A stretch of DNA of 64,000 bases from Chrysoporthe austroafricana (GCA_001051155.2 JYIP02000012.1:124001-188000); one strand, 5' to 3'. Counted from the first letter of the stretch, positions 24,649 to 36,806 are shown. Numbers and translations are program-made. Notes: generated by a model not told the origin, from the sequence alone.

Positions 24649-25146
24649 TCACCGCTTCCACAGTCTTTCTGCGACTCGGAATTCATGACGGATCACGGGA
24701 TTCTCGTTCGAAGTGATGAATGTGTCGAGCCCGATCATCAGATTTCTCCTTTGGAGTGATATTACCGTAGCGATCTTGGTCCGCCATCTCCTTGACATAG
24801 CGTCTCGCGTGTCTTTGTTGGTAATGCGCCGCAAGGCAACAAATTGCAGTTGGGTCCATCGCCTCTTCTTCGGGTGATTCCAGCGTTTTGTAGTAACAGT
24901 AATCAGAAAGCCAGAAATGTTTTGGAACAACTTTTTAATCGGCTGTTGAACTAGATTGATGTTGTTGATGGTCTTGCGCAAAGTAATCTTTGCGGGCTTG
25001 CTGATGGAACTGTGTGATTTGTTTTCTTGAAAATGCTTCAAAGCTCCCCGGCCGAACAACACCACCTCTATAGATGATCTATAGATGATCTCACAAACAG
25101 CGTTGGGAACAGTGCAGCTTTTTCCTGCGCCTCTTGATGCTTCCAT
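24649..25146 (-). CDS. Hypothetical protein, 165 aa, unsupported by any family
   Basis: A single open frame begins MEASRGAGKSCTVPNAVCE and ends RVAERLWKR. It is basic, with no signal peptide or membrane segment. The part around residues 85-135 is rich in Lys/Arg/Trp (KRWNHPKKRRWTQLQ). No known domain was recognised. It lies 418 bp downstream of the SDR gene on the same strand. It is long for this composition but could still be chance or an exon of a decayed gene. Confidence 0.3.
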   Translation of the reverse strand: MEASRGAGKSCTVPNAVCEIIYRSSIEVVLFGRGALKHFQENKSHSSISKPAKITLRKTINNINLVQQPIKKLFQNISGFLITVTTKRWNHPKKRRWTQLQFVALRRITNKDTRDAMSRRWRTKIATVISLQRRNLMIGLDTFITSNENPVIRHEFRVAERLWKR

Positions 25147-25564
25147 GCAGGCCTATGGCAGCAGGCGCAAGCATTGGAGCATAAGGCACCTAGGTAGGTA
25201 GATGACTACCGCTGTGCGACGTTCCTACGGTAGGTAATCCGAGTAATCATCGCTAGTTTCGGATCTGTCAAGACAAAATCCTGAGCAGACATAGTGTCCT
25301 TCTCCTCAGATGTAAGCAATGCTTTGTCTCAGGCCAATGGCTATAGGGCATTACTTGGAGGTATCTTTTTAAAACAAGAAGGAGGAGGAGGAGAAGGAGA
25401 AGAAAAGAAATAAAAGTAATGAAATACTTCAGACAATGTGAAAGGGAGGGGAGCTGTGAACGACTGGTCATGGTATGCGTATATTGGGAATATAGTTAAC
25501 TACATGGGCTTACTAGCTATTGAGCTTACTAGCTATTATAAGACAATGAAGAAATATTTTTGGT

Positions 25565-26560
25565 CTACAAATATGGTCCAAGAATTGCCTGCGTATGGTC
25601 CCAGATCTTCCCCTGTGCCTTCTCTCGAAGCAAAGACATGACTTTCGCATTCGGAGTACAGTCGCACTTGAAATTAACGAGGAATAGCCCTTCCTCTTGC
25701 TTCCCCAGCGAATTTATACCTGGCTTTCCCTTCCATGGTACGCCACGACCTCCAAAAGCAGCGCTAGTACTTTGGAACAAATGTCTTTGTCCAGATTCCT
25801 CATCGCTGAACGCAAGTAGACCAATGAGGGGTTCTATAACAAGCCGGATGAGCCAGGCCATGAAAGAATTCGGATCCCGACCCCTTCTAACGTTTCCCGT
25901 GTTAACCCAGCCTGGCCAGGAGTGTATGAACGTAATATTGGAATTATCGTTGGCCAGCTTCTCAAAAGTCGTTGTGTGCATAGTCAGGTATTGCATCTGA
26001 GCCTTTACTCCGCTGAAATTCCCAGGCTTCCTCAGGTCCAAGTCATCTAAGTCGACAGTTGTTCTCTCCAGCCCACCCCCCAGAACGCTGACGACCTTGG
26101 GGGTTTCCGCTTCACGTAGAAGGGGGAGAAGATGAAGGACGAACAATATCCGCGAGTAGTACTCCAGACTCTGAGCAATTTCTAAGCCCTCAGAGGTCTC
26201 CCTGCGTGTGCCGAACGGTGCATAGCCTGCGGTGAGGAACAACAAGTCGACACGTGACTCCCTGCTCTTAATGCACTGGCATACTCTCTTTGTTTCTGCG
26301 AGAAGCGTGACCTCACCTTCGGTCCAGATAACTTCCGCCTTGGGATTGATGGCGTACAAATCTTGGATGAAGGTATGTGTGCGCTCTGTAGAGCTCTTGC
26401 GCCCGACCAGATAGATTCTCACGCTTGCGCCTGTGGCGACTAGAGCCTTAATCGTAGACTTTCCGATGCCTGATGTACCGCCGACGAAGACCACGACGCG
26501 TGGCGCTGTCACATCGTTGACGAGGGAGTTGGAGGCTTGTATCTCTTTGTACGAAACCAT
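25565..26560 (-). CDS. Divergent short-chain dehydrogenase/reductase (331 aa)
   Basis: A single-exon frame. I start at MVSYKEIQAS (26,560), not at the upstream in-frame ATG at 26,608, because family members begin shortly before the Rossmann strand. The nucleotide-binding glycine motif is intact (VVFVGGTSGIGKSTI), followed by LVGRKS. The usual N-N-A-G motif is replaced by LLFLTAGYAPFG. The serine segment reads KVVSVLGGG, but the usual Y-x3-K is not recognisable in the expected place (YLTMHTTTFEKLA), as in a subfamily of fungal SDR-like proteins found in secondary-metabolite clusters. It probably binds NAD(P), but catalysis by the classical triad is doubtful. No other cluster gene is adjacent. 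Confidence 0.75.
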   Translation of the reverse strand: MVSYKEIQASNSLVNDVTAPRVVVFVGGTSGIGKSTIKALVATGASVRIYLVGRKSSTERTHTFIQDLYAINPKAEVIWTEGEVTLLAETKRVCQCIKSRESRVDLLFLTAGYAPFGTRRETSEGLEIAQSLEYYSRILFVLHLLPLLREAETPKVVSVLGGGLERTTVDLDDLDLRKPGNFSGVKAQMQYLTMHTTTFEKLANDNSNITFIHSWPGWVNTGNVRRGRDPNSFMAWLIRLVIEPLIGLLAFSDEESGQRHLFQSTSAAFGGRGVPWKGKPGINSLGKQEEGLFLVNFKCDCTPNAKVMSLLREKAQGKIWDHTQAILGPYL

Positions 26561-26935
26561 TTTCAGCGGCAAAATGCAGAGAAGAATAAATGTAGGCCAA
26601 TATGCCAATATACAAGAGACTCTTTAGATTAGAAAAAGTTCCAGCAACGCAATAGGCAGAAGAGACAAATCTATTAAAATACCATCCCACAGGGTTTCGG
26701 GCCCTCGGACTTTCGTGCCGTCGGACTTCATTAGCGCCGTCTTCGTATTCAATGTCCGCCCAGCTACTGTTAATACCAACAGAGTAGAATGATATATATA
26801 ATACAAGACCAATTGAATCAATCAAACGGTAAGCAATTTCACTGAACTTGAAGAATCGATAATCGTAAGTTTTATACTTGAAAGCAAAATCGGTGTCCCA
26901 TAAATTTCAAATCTCTTACATAACTCGATGCATAG

Positions 26936-29245
26936 TAAGTTAAAGCACCCCCTACCTGTCTACCCCCCCTACCTGTCCACCCTGGCGCCCCCCCCCAAAT
27001 TTCACATACATATTTCACTCTTTCGTTTCTCAACCACCTAAGCAACTATTATACAGTCTCTTTCAGCTATACCTATTTCGACCTCGCTCTCTTTATCTAT
27101 AGCATTCCTGTCGCGATTGGCCTTAATCTGAGCCTTCTGGATAGCTTCGATATTGCCAAATTTCGAATTCGGACTAGTATCAATCTTTCTTCTTTTCGAC
27201 AGCTCTCTAGCTGCATTTTGAGCTTCCAGAATCTAAATTTTTCGCTAATCCCTTGCCTATACTAGGTCTCTCTCTTTTTACCTTTTGATTATCTTTCTGA
27301 AGAGCGTTCGGGCTATTGGCATAGGTTCCGTTAGCCTCTGAATCTCGCGAACTTGGGCCTTTAATTCCGTAATCTTCCTAGGGTTCGAATATTTATCTGA
27401 ATAGCTCGAAATTGCTAGCGATTGATCTTCCGGAACTGATAAAGGTTCCTAGGCTAATATTAATTAGCTAAAAGGTTATTAATTAATATTCGAAATTATA
27501 AGAGTGCTTATTATCGGCTTTGCTATAGAAACTGGCTATAGATTAATAGCCTTTTATTCTAACCGAATATTTCGCTTGGAAAGGCTATTAATATATATTA
27601 AGTAATAGTTTTCAAAAAATATTCGCTTGCTAGCTATGCTAGTATTGTTCTAATTTAGCAAGCCGACTCTTTTTCTATATGCTTTCTTTAAAAATAAGAA
27701 GATTCTTAAATTAAAAGGCTAAAAAACGTATAAATTATAAAGAAATAAATAAATTAGCCGAATATTATTCAAGAAATAAAGCTATATAAACTCTTTAGTT
27801 ATATAGCTGCTATAGCTATTCAAAATTAATAATTTAATTTCTTTAAAATCTTTTGGCTGGCTAGCTAAAATAAAGATCTTTTTTAGCTATTTAAAAGCTA
27901 TATTATTATTTATTTAGATATTTTTAATAGCAATAAAATGTTATTCCCTAAAAGGTTCCGTATTAAAAGGAAATTATTATTGCTAAACTATTTTCTTTTT
28001 AAAAATTACTATTATAAACGCTATAGCAATTTTAGGATTTACTGTAAAGTCGAAAGGGTTTATACTAGCAAGAGCGGTGCCAAGTATATTCCTTAAATAC
28101 CGAAATACGTTTAATAAAGTAATGCAATATCCATAAGCTTAAGCGGCTATTACTTAAAAGTACTTTAGGGTCCAAGTAGTATTTAGATTTACGACTGAAA
28201 AGCTATAGCAATCTAGCTAGTAAGTAGTCTTTTTTTATATATCCAGCTTTTCAGTTTGGCTTACTTGCTCGTTCGGTAATCCAGTAAGCCTGGCTTACTA
28301 GATTATTAAATAATCCGGTAAGCCGTATCTTATTTAACTTTAACCCTTAATTATATAAGCAATTATAAGCTTTTTTGAAGCGGGGTTAATCGTATAATAA
28401 CCCGGTATTTTCCCCTTTACGCATTGCATACCCCGGTTAGTATATTAGGTTATAACAATTATAAAAAGGAATAGATAATTGCTTTAAGCCGATATGCATT
28501 TGAAAAACGAAATCTAGATACGTAATATAGATTATTTTCTTTATATTAAATAGCTTTAAGAATTTTCGAAAACTAAGCTATTATCTCTTTAGCTTTTTAT
28601 TATTCTTATTTTATCTATATTCTACTTATTAACTAGTTTTATTAAGCTTATTTCTGGCTAGTTAAAGAGTTAGAACTAAAGCCGGATTACTTTTATTATA
28701 GCTCTATTTATACAGTTTGAAAAGATCCGTCTAGCCCTTAAAGTCTTAAGGATCGAATTGCGCTATAAAAAGCTTGCCAGCCAGTTTTTTCCCAAAGGCT
28801 AAAAGTCGCCTTTGATTATAAGGATTTGTTAAGCAAAAGCTTTCAATTCTTAATAAGTCGGAACAAAGCCTATAGCAACCTGGCCAATAGCCTAGAAAGC
28901 TAGTTCTCTTTCCTGAACGGCAAAGAGCTTCTGAGCTGCTTCTTGAGCGATTGGACGTAATAAGGAGCCTGCAAGGCGAAGCCGAAAAGTAGCCTTTGGA
29001 ATACTATATTCGGAAAAGGCGGCTCGCTGAGATACGCTAGCCCTGACCGCAATAATGGCCCGTTGAATGTCGCCTTCTGTATAGACCATTTTTAATTATC
29101 GATAGAAGTTTTCTGAAAAAATAAAGAAATTTCGATAAGAATCTGTTAAGAAAAAAAGGAATGTTAAGGGATAAGTCGAAATGGCGGTATGGGCGCCAGG
29201 GTGGACAGGTAGGGGGGGTGAACAGGTAGGGGGTGCTTTAACTTA
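26936..29245 (-). mobile_element. pogo/Fot1-like DNA transposon with 53-bp TIRs and TA target duplication
   Basis: The inverted repeats span 26938-26990 and 29191-29243 and match at 51 of 53 positions. They start AGTTAAAGCACCCCCTACCT. TA flanks each side (26936-26937 and 29244-29245). Each arm contains two tandem copies of CCCCCTACCTGT-like sequence, possibly transposase-binding sites. The 2.3-kb body is AT-rich and carries a degraded transposase on the minus strand. The well-kept ends with a RIP-decayed body mean the element could still be mobilised in trans if a related transposase exists; that is inference. Confidence 0.9.
27038..29089 (-). pseudogene. pogo/Fot1-type transposase relic
   Basis: The N-terminus is open for 65 codons: MVYTEGDIQRAIIAVRASVS then QRAAFSEYSIPKATFRLRL. 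This is the pipsqueak-type helix-turn-helix typical of fungal pogo-family transposases. The middle is stop-ridden and A/T-rich, so the DDE residues cannot be verified by eye. The C-terminus reads ILEAQNAARELSKRRKID then FGNIEAIQKAQIKANRDRN, which is the basic, helical tail of that family, ending at a stop near 27,038. It lies centrally between the inverted repeats. RIP-type decay; not functional. Confidence 0.8.
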
Positions 29246-30643
29246 TAGCGGGTTTCGGTGGAATTGAACTCCGTCAGCCGGAGGGTTTATACTCACCGTC
29301 GGCGGTGTAGGCTTTGGCGCATTCAGAGATGCTTTGTCCGACCGGGTTCTATCGCCGCTGTAAGCTCAGACGCATGCATACCGGTCGATGGAGAATGCAG
29401 TGGCCAGTAAAGTCGGTCAACACAAAGACGGTAGATAGCCAGGCACGCCAGAGAAACCAGTCGAACTGCATGGTATTATCGAACATCCCCTAACGCTATA
29501 CATACCAATAACAATATTAAAAGACATGGCTCCAATGATTGATGCCAAGGGTACTCACTAGCTATGAAGCTACCCAGACGGACGTCAAATGAACACTTAG
29601 ATTGGCGACTTAAGAGCTATTTTAGAAAAGAGGGTAACGAACGTGTCCTTGTATATCCAACCTTTCGTACCTGGTCGCTAGTTGTTCACATTCGGACTAT
29701 CGTGAGCTCGTCTTGTGCACGCCTTGCCCACGTTCCAACAATCCTATTGTCTCAACATGAGAGAGTGCCGCAGGGGCTTCGCCGAGCGTTGGACTGCTGG
29801 CGCCCCGGGTTCTCGTGTTCCATTCCTTGGCGTGCGGCCTTGACCTGCGTGTTGAACCAGGTCCATAACATCATTCTTTTCATTCACCACACGGCCATTC
29901 GTTTGCTGGCGGATCTCGCATTTCGCTGATAACTCTGCTCGTCAAGAATCTCCGGGAAACGCTCTTCACGTATGTATGCTACCTCAGGGAGTCGTCTCTT
30001 CGTACTTATGTTTCAGACGTAATGATGCCCTTCGTAGTGTAGACACCATCATTCCACTCTCTTGGTGCAAGATCAAGAAATATTGCTCCAATTTTCAAAC
30101 AAGCTTCCTGATATAGTGAGGAACTCAGAAGGTATACCTCATGATTTTTACAGTTATGTTCATCGCGGTCTAGGTTTATTGAAGGAAATCGCTCATCGCT
30201 GTACCATTCCGCCCAGGCCTCATCCAGACGAAAGCCCCACTCCTCACCCCTAGGGACGCAAAGGTAAACCGGGGGATGCATAGATCCAGCCGCGTTTACC
30301 TCGTGTAAGGCTCAACCCGAGGGACCCGACAGGTTTGTTGCTTCGCGCTAATATGATCCTCCGTAGGGTCTTCAGCGCCGTGCTCTGAATCACTAGCAAT
30401 GGCGCCGGCTCCTCGACTCCCCGATGATTTCAACAGAGGTGGCTCCGGGTAGTAAGTCTCGCGAGAGGGACGCCATGAGCCCTGGCTCGTCACATAAGCG
30501 GTCTAGATATTCTACCTAAATCTACCCACAGAGAACCGCTTGTGGGCAAGGATTCTCTCCCGAACAAGGGCATGCGTCTATGCAAATCCACTGCCCAACA
30601 CAGCGCTCTGCTTTCTCTTGGCAATGCCTACGTATAATCTGCT
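29246..30643. other. No recognisable gene
   Basis: Only short open frames, the longest 121 codons at 29,564-29,929 on the plus strand, without family resemblance. Composition is ordinary, not RIP-like. Confidence 0.4.
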
Positions 30644-31924
30644 CTAATCACCCGCCCCTCTGACCGTCGTCTGGACTGCAAATCGGCTAGGGTAATAATA
30701 AGGATCATTTTCCACATCGTTGCCACGCAGCGTATTCGTCTCGACGCTCAGCTCCGTTAGGACCCCGATAGCCTTGCCACCGCGGGCAGACGAGCCAAAC
30801 GTCACCAGGTCCCCGCCAACTTCACTGCTCTTCGCGCCGCTTCGGTAGTCGGGCAGGCGAATAGACGGGCCAGTGGGACCGCCGGCGCTGTTATTGTGTT
30901 TGGACCGCCCCCCTAGGCCGATAAGCCGGGGTGCATAGCGGGCAAGCAGGGCCTTGAGATGGACGAGGGACGCGCAGACGATACCGACGTTCATCTCGAC
31001 CGAAGACCAGAGCGCGGCGCCAAAATCGTCCCCTTTTTGTGAGCGTCAGCACCTGTGTGTCTGAATATGCCCCCCTTGGGGCTCGGCCAGGTAGACATCT
31101 GGGCGAGGAGGGGGTGGGCCTACATGTGGGATCCGTCGTGGTGCCCAGGACCACAAGCGACGGCACGCGGACGATGCTCGTCACAATGACAAACCCCCCC
31201 GTGGCAAAAACGAGCACGAGGGCGATGCGCTGCTTCTGCGCCAGGTTCAGCCCCCACAGCATGCGGATGGGCATGAAGTAGACAATCAGGTCCTGAGTGA
31301 TGTTCAGCGCCGCGTTGGTGATGAACATATCGATCCGGGCGAAACACGTGCCGGGCTCATCGGTGTACCAGGCCTTGCTGATAGGCGTGCACTGGAAGAT
31401 GCCGGCAATGCTGATTGAGACGGCGGTGAGCATGACGAAGGTTATCATGACCCACACGGCGCGCCGGAAGGAGCGACTGGGCGACAACTTGAGGTAGAGG
31501 AAGAGGATGGAGACTTTGGTCAGCGCGACGACGAAGTAGTAGACGGGCTCCTTGATGAAGTAGAGCTTGAGCTGCAGCGGTGTGTCGGTCCCAGGAGGGA
31601 GCTCGTACGCGTGGAAGCCAAGTCCGTAGCGTGTCTCTGTGCATCATCGTCAGGCATCATCAGCTCGGTGTCTGTCCGGCCGTGTGACCGGCAGCCCGTC
31701 GAGGTTCACTTACGCACGCAGACATCCACAGCGAAGAAGAGGCTTAAGACCCAGGCCGCCAAGATGGTCCAATCATCGGCACCCAGCGGCATCGACTGGA
31801 TCATGGTACGAGTCCACAGCCGTAACGCGAGGACTATCGCGGAGAGGGCCGTGAAGCCTACCTGAATGCCTATGATCTCGTGCTGGCGCGTGTGCGCCTG
31901 GGCGACGCCGGTGCTCGTCAGCAT
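30644..31924 (-). CDS. Rhodopsin-domain (PTH11-like) seven-helix membrane protein, three exons (370 aa)
   Basis: Exons on the minus strand: 31924-31714, 31636-31124 and 31032-30644 (1113 nt in total). Intron 1 uses GTAAGT..CAG and intron 2 GTAGGC..AAG; both joins restore family sequence (VDVCV|QTRYGLGFHAYEL and TTTDPT|WDDFGAALWSSVEMN). About seven hydrophobic segments run from residue 20 to 280. Fungal rhodopsin-domain landmarks are present: GADDW after helix 2, YGLG, YFIKEPVYYFVVALTKVSILFLY, FQCTPISKAW, the NITQDLIVYFMPI segment and WSSVEMNVGIVCASL. The cytosolic tail is about 85 residues, Ser/Gly rich. This family lies at the plasma membrane and is often called PTH11-like GPCRs; ligands are mostly unknown. 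It appears intact. Confidence 0.85.
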
Positions 31925-33840
31925 ATTGACAGCCGAGCTGAGGAGCGCATGCTATGCGGAAAAGGGAATGCTCGCGCGCAGGTGCAGAAGCATAGCTTCG
32001 ACTACATATGGAGAGACCAAGTCCCCCAAGGCTATAGGGCGCTAGCCCAGAACTCGCCATGCGAGGCTCTCGGTCTCAAGCCGTTAGGCACGCCGCAGCT
32101 GGACTGAAATCCTGATAGGGGCAAGTATGCTGCGGACCTTAGTGCTGATTTCAGGGGCCTTTCTCCGGTCAGTCCACACAAATTTGCCATCGTCTAACGA
32201 GATAACAGAGCTGAAAAGGGGCTTCTCCTGTTCCCTTGTCCAGGTTCGTTGCCCTCGAAGCCGAGGAGGAGTCGTACTCTCTGATCGCCCACGGGGCAGA
32301 TTCCATTAACCGCATGTGCGGCCCGATTTCTTGGACCCCGAGCTCTTCGCTCAATGGTAACCTGAAATCATCCTCTTACCTGCCGCTATCTACCCTTTTC
32401 AGGCATAAAAAGAAAGCTTATTGAGCAAGATAGCACCGTCATCCAGCGCACTGGGCTAAGCGAGATGGCAAAGGAACCGGATCGTTACAATCTTAGCGAC
32501 GTTCCGGAGGGTGAGCAAGAGGATGACAGGACGACCTGCTGATTTGTTGGAAAGTGCCTGCGTTTCAGGACGACAACACCGTGGCTGCGACTGATACTTC
32601 CTTTGCTCATGTTGACAAGCGTGGAAAGGTACATACATCACTATTTTTCTTCCTGTTCATGACGATTCGCTGACATGAAGCGCAACTGTAAGATGTTTTG
32701 TGCGGCGCACATATCCCGCGGCCATGTTTACCTGCCAGCCCCCGAGAGTCGCTTCTGAAAATAGGACATGCTGTCGAGTGTGGAGACATGCCACCGAGCG
32801 TGGCTTTTCTGGATGGCTCCATGACCAGGGGCGACAGCACAGACGGTGGTGTAAGGTGACTTCGAGCCTGGTTCCGCGTATTTCTAGACTTTGTTTTCCT
32901 TTTGTGTTTCTTGGCATTTCTACGCTTCATTACAATTTCTAACCCTTATAATAAGTGATAGAATGCAAAGGTTAAACTGCTCGATGCTTTACCCAGCCGA
33001 AACAACAGTTTGCCGGTCGACCGGTCAAGAACATTAGCATGGACCCGCGTACTGCACACCTTTTCCACGAGTCACGACTCATTGCACATGCTTCGCATAG
33101 AAGCAATGGCTCCGCCTGACAAGCCCCACGTAGTATTACAGATCGTTCGAGGGCTTGCAAAGCTACTGTAGCATCAACGTCCGTACTATTTCCCTGCCCA
33201 GGCACGGCCCCCAATACTTAAAGCGGTGCTTACAAGCTCCAGTGCCATATTTTTCAGCAATGACGGCAATAGAAAATTTTGGAAAAATTATAACGTACTC
33301 TTTGTTCTCTACAGAAGGTCTTTGCATTTTATATTCATACCCTGGTTGCTATATCTCGAAGTGAAGTCTTGTCCTTCAAGTCGGCTTCGCAGGGATCTGA
33401 CTTACTGAGTGCCGCTTTAAGCAGCCAACCGCATGTTCAGTACCCACTTCCTAGGCCTTTGTCACGCCAGTATCAGTCCATCTATCATGACTGCAGAAGG
33501 CTTCTGATTAAAAGAATTCTTTAGCATGCAGGCCTGTAAGAGTTTGCAGGCCCCCTTGAGCCCTTGCTCCCATAATCGGCCCCCAATGGGTCCTGACTAG
33601 GCCATTGACTCCTGCAGGAAACGGAAGGTTCCTTGCATTTCTCGTATATTTCCCGGGCTGTCGGTTTGTCGTGCAGTTCGAGCTGGCTAACACGCTCTGT
33701 TTAGCATATGTAAAGTTCTTCCCTCACACGTTGGATTGTGGGCTTCGAACAGGATCCTTTCACTATACCACATCAGTCCCAACCAGCACAGATATCCGAA
33801 TCGCCTCCCAAGGCTACCGCTCCCCAGCCCTCATCTTCTC
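31925..33840. other. No recognisable gene; promoter regions of the flanking divergent genes
   Basis: The rhodopsin-domain gene (minus) and the SDR gene (plus) diverge from here. The 1.9 kb between them holds only short frames with no recognised domain. Confidence 0.4.
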
Positions 33841-34921
33841 ATGATCTCACCACCCGAAAACATGAGCGTCCCCACTTCATCGTCCCCTGTCTGGCTTGTC
33901 ACGGGCGTCTCCTCGGGCTTCGGGACGCTCATTGCCCAGCTCGCTCTTGACGCCGGCCACCGCGTTATCGGCACCGTGCGCAGCAAGACCAAGTCCGCGG
34001 CGGTCATCGCCCCGCTCGAGGAGCGCGGTCTGCGCGTCGTTGAGTTTGACTATACTGCGACGCAGGATGCGATCGTCCAGACGGTTGCGCGGGACATACT
34101 TCCTGTCTTTGAGAACCACGTCGACATCCTGGTCAACAACGGCGCGTACGCGGCACTCGGGCCGCTGGAACGCTATGCGTGAGTTGCCCCGCCTCGAAGG
34201 TATGTCTGTCATGTTGGGTGGTCTGCTGAGACTTGGGGGGTGGGTGGGTGTGCGCGCGTATAGCGAGGATGAAATCCTTACGCAGATGCGCACCAATGTC
34301 TTTGGCCCGCTATTTCTGACCCAAGCCATTCTTCCACAGAGTACGTACTTTTCCTACCCTTGCTACTAATTTCCCCATTATTTCCTCGTCTGCTGGGGCT
34401 GGCAGAAGGGTTTACTGACGACTACAGTGCGCGCCCGCCGCACCGGCACGATCGTCAACATGTCCAGCTTCGCCGCGCAGAAGGGCGTGCCGGCCGCCGC
34501 TCTCTACAACATGAGTAAGTTCGCACTTGAAGGATGGACCGAGGCCCTGGCCACCGAGGTCGCCGAGTTTGGCATCACGGTGCTGGTGCCAGAGTTCGGC
34601 CACTTCCGCACGTCTTTCCTCAACGGTGACGCATTCGTTAGGCCCAGGAGGGGCGTCGTCGAGGGGTATGAGGGCAGCGCGGCCGAGAAGGGGTTCGACA
34701 TGTTTGGACCGTTCGGTGGGAACCAGCCGGGGAGCCCGGAGAAGGGGGTGAGAAAGCTGATTAAGTGGATCCTGGACGGCGGGGTGGTGAAGGGGGAAAA
34801 GATGCAGAGGGTGGTTGTGGGTGAGGATGCTATTCAGCTGATCGGGACCAAGGTAGCGGATCTGACGAGGATGCTTGAAGTGAGCGCCCAGTGGGAGAAG
34901 GAGGAGCCGACGGCGATTTGA
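33841..34921 (+). CDS. Classical short-chain dehydrogenase/reductase, three exons (302 aa)
   Basis: Exons 33841-34178, 34264-34340 and 34428-34921 (909 nt). Intron 1 is GTGAGT..TAG and intron 2 is GTACGT..CAG with a CTGAC branch site. The joins give ERY|AEDEILTQMRTNVFGPLF and ILPQ|MRARRTGTIVN. The cofactor motif is VTGVSSGFGTLIA near residue 20, then LVNNGAYAALG (NNG), the catalytic Ser segment NMSSFAAQKG and Y-x3-K in LYNMSKFALEGW. All classical residues are present, so an NAD(P)-dependent oxidoreductase active in the cytosol is expected; the substrate is unknown. The start could also be the in-frame Met eight codons in (33,862). A T-run follows the stop directly. Confidence 0.9.
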
Positions 34922-35990
34922 GCTTTTTTTTTTTTTCTAGCCACCTCGATCTCCTGGCCTTTATCGCCATTCTTCAGGAGACTCTGCGTTCTCGTCGACA
35001 ACCTTCAGAGTTTGCAGCGGGTTCTGGCGGAAGGCTCAGAGGGAAGAAGGCCACTGAGGTAATCAACATACATACCAGGACCATCATCTGGCTTACAGCG
35101 CCGGGTTATTACACCAATATACGCTGCCCCTCAAGACCAGACCTTATGGACTACTCTAAGCTCATCCACTGTACTACCTTCTTCCATACGTTTACAGCGT
35201 GACTAGAGCGAGAGAGGGTGTTGCCTCTAGCCACCCACTCGTATTACGCGAAGGATATGTTCTTAGAGGCCGCAGGCGAGGGCGAGGCGGACCTCTATGC
35301 AGCCAAGTGTCAGCCCGAGCCAGATCGATGCACCGTTGTGTCTCACCAGAACAAGAGAAAAAGAGAAAGAAAAAATAGTGGGGCGAACAAGACCGCTAAA
35401 TGAAACGGGGGCAAAGACAAAACCGAAGTTTGTGCAATATATCAACTGCCCTCCCGACAGCTCGGCGACCGGGGATGGGAGGCAGAAATATCACCCACGA
35501 GGTGAGAGGGACGTAGTCGAACGAGACGAGTGCGCCTGGGAAGCGGAGTTTGAGCGCTAGAGAGAGTATCATGGTCGTTCGTGGCACCTAGGGGATCTCA
35601 ACTTGCTGCACGTCTGCTGTGCGAGGCTGGCTAGGGGCTTGTAGCGCTACAGCAGGCGCTAGGCTCGTGTCTCAGTGCGCCTCAGCGTGGCTTAGCGTGG
35701 CTCGAGCACCTAAAAGTGTGCGGTACGCAGTGCTGGGGTAGGATGGTCCCTTGCTCGCAGGCTCTCTCCCCTTGTGGCACCTCCAGCTGCCGACTTCGAC
35801 CTCGACAACAACCATCGCTACCCTACAGTCTCCCTCTATGACCCGACATACGAAGCCATGTAACCATTTTCTCTCTTCTACCTGGAGCTATGACCGGTCC
35901 TGCTGCCGAGGAGGGCCCCGGTGGCCTGCCAGAAACCACTGCCTCCTCCTTGCAGATGAGATGCCAACTCGTCACGCCGGGCACCTGAGG
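34922..35990. other. No recognisable gene
   Basis: Short frames only. A stretch of GC-rich, repetitive wording (several CTAGCG, AGCGTGGCT motifs at 35,630-35,705) is simple-sequence-like. No domain recognised. Confidence 0.35.
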
Positions 35991-36175
35991 CCTTCTCCAA
36001 AAGTACGTCCCGCTTGCCCAGCAGACTCCTCGTAGATGCCACCTTGCCTTTCAAGACAGGCAGGCATACGCTATGTATGGTCTTCTCGGCCGGAACGGCT
36101 CTGGCAAACCCAGTATGCCTGCCTCCTTGCCGCCTCCCCGTCTTCTCGTGAAGGAGGCCGGCAGAAGCTAATTAA
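35991..36175 (+). pseudogene. ABC-F type ATPase fragment (Walker A region)
   Basis: In one phase 36,007-36,070 reads RLPSRLLVDATLPFKTGRH and, one phase over, 36,075-36,120 reads MYGLLGRNGSGKPSM. Together these give the '...LLVDA.L....G..YGLLGRNGSGKS' context of ABC-F (GCN20/ARB1-type) ATPases, interrupted by a frame change. The residue after the Walker A lysine is Pro rather than Ser/Thr. No further ABC motif was found nearby, so this is at most a broken fragment. Confidence 0.4.
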
Positions 36176-36806
36176 TTATAGAAGCTAGGTAGCACATCTC
36201 GTCGCGGCTACCGACCTCCCAGGCACTAAATCCTTGTAGGCAGGCTCTAACAACGTCGAGGCGCCGGCCATTCGGACGAATGCTATGCTATGACAGGCTT
36301 GCGCACGCCATGGCCATCCTGCGAGGTGACGTTTCTTTCTTAACAATAAGCCTGCCTACGTTCTTCCTTGAACGACCTTAGAAATTAAGGATGAGGAGTA
36401 CATGACCAGGAGAGGCATGCTGTGATGCCAAAATGTCGCAGCGGTTGTCCAAAGGATGTGGTGGGCGGAAAGTATTCTTGAAGTTCGACAGTGTTCCTGT
36501 CACTGACTTCTGGACGGAGGTATCCCAAGAAACGAGCTTCAAATAGAAAAGAAAAACATCCCTTGATTTTGTTTACCTGTTGGTCTCTCCTTCCTAGGAG
36601 GTGTATTGCTGATTTACATCGTGACAGACGCCAAGTACTTAGCCATCGACCAGCACCGTCATCGCCGACATCCTCCCAAAGCTCCCCCCCCCCGGGCCCC
36701 AGCCGACCAGCATCTCTCCCAGCCAGCCAACCAATCCCCTCTCATGAAGCCCCACCACGCGGCCGACAGTCGCGTAGAACGCTTGGGTGGATAGCTGCTG
36801 TGACTA

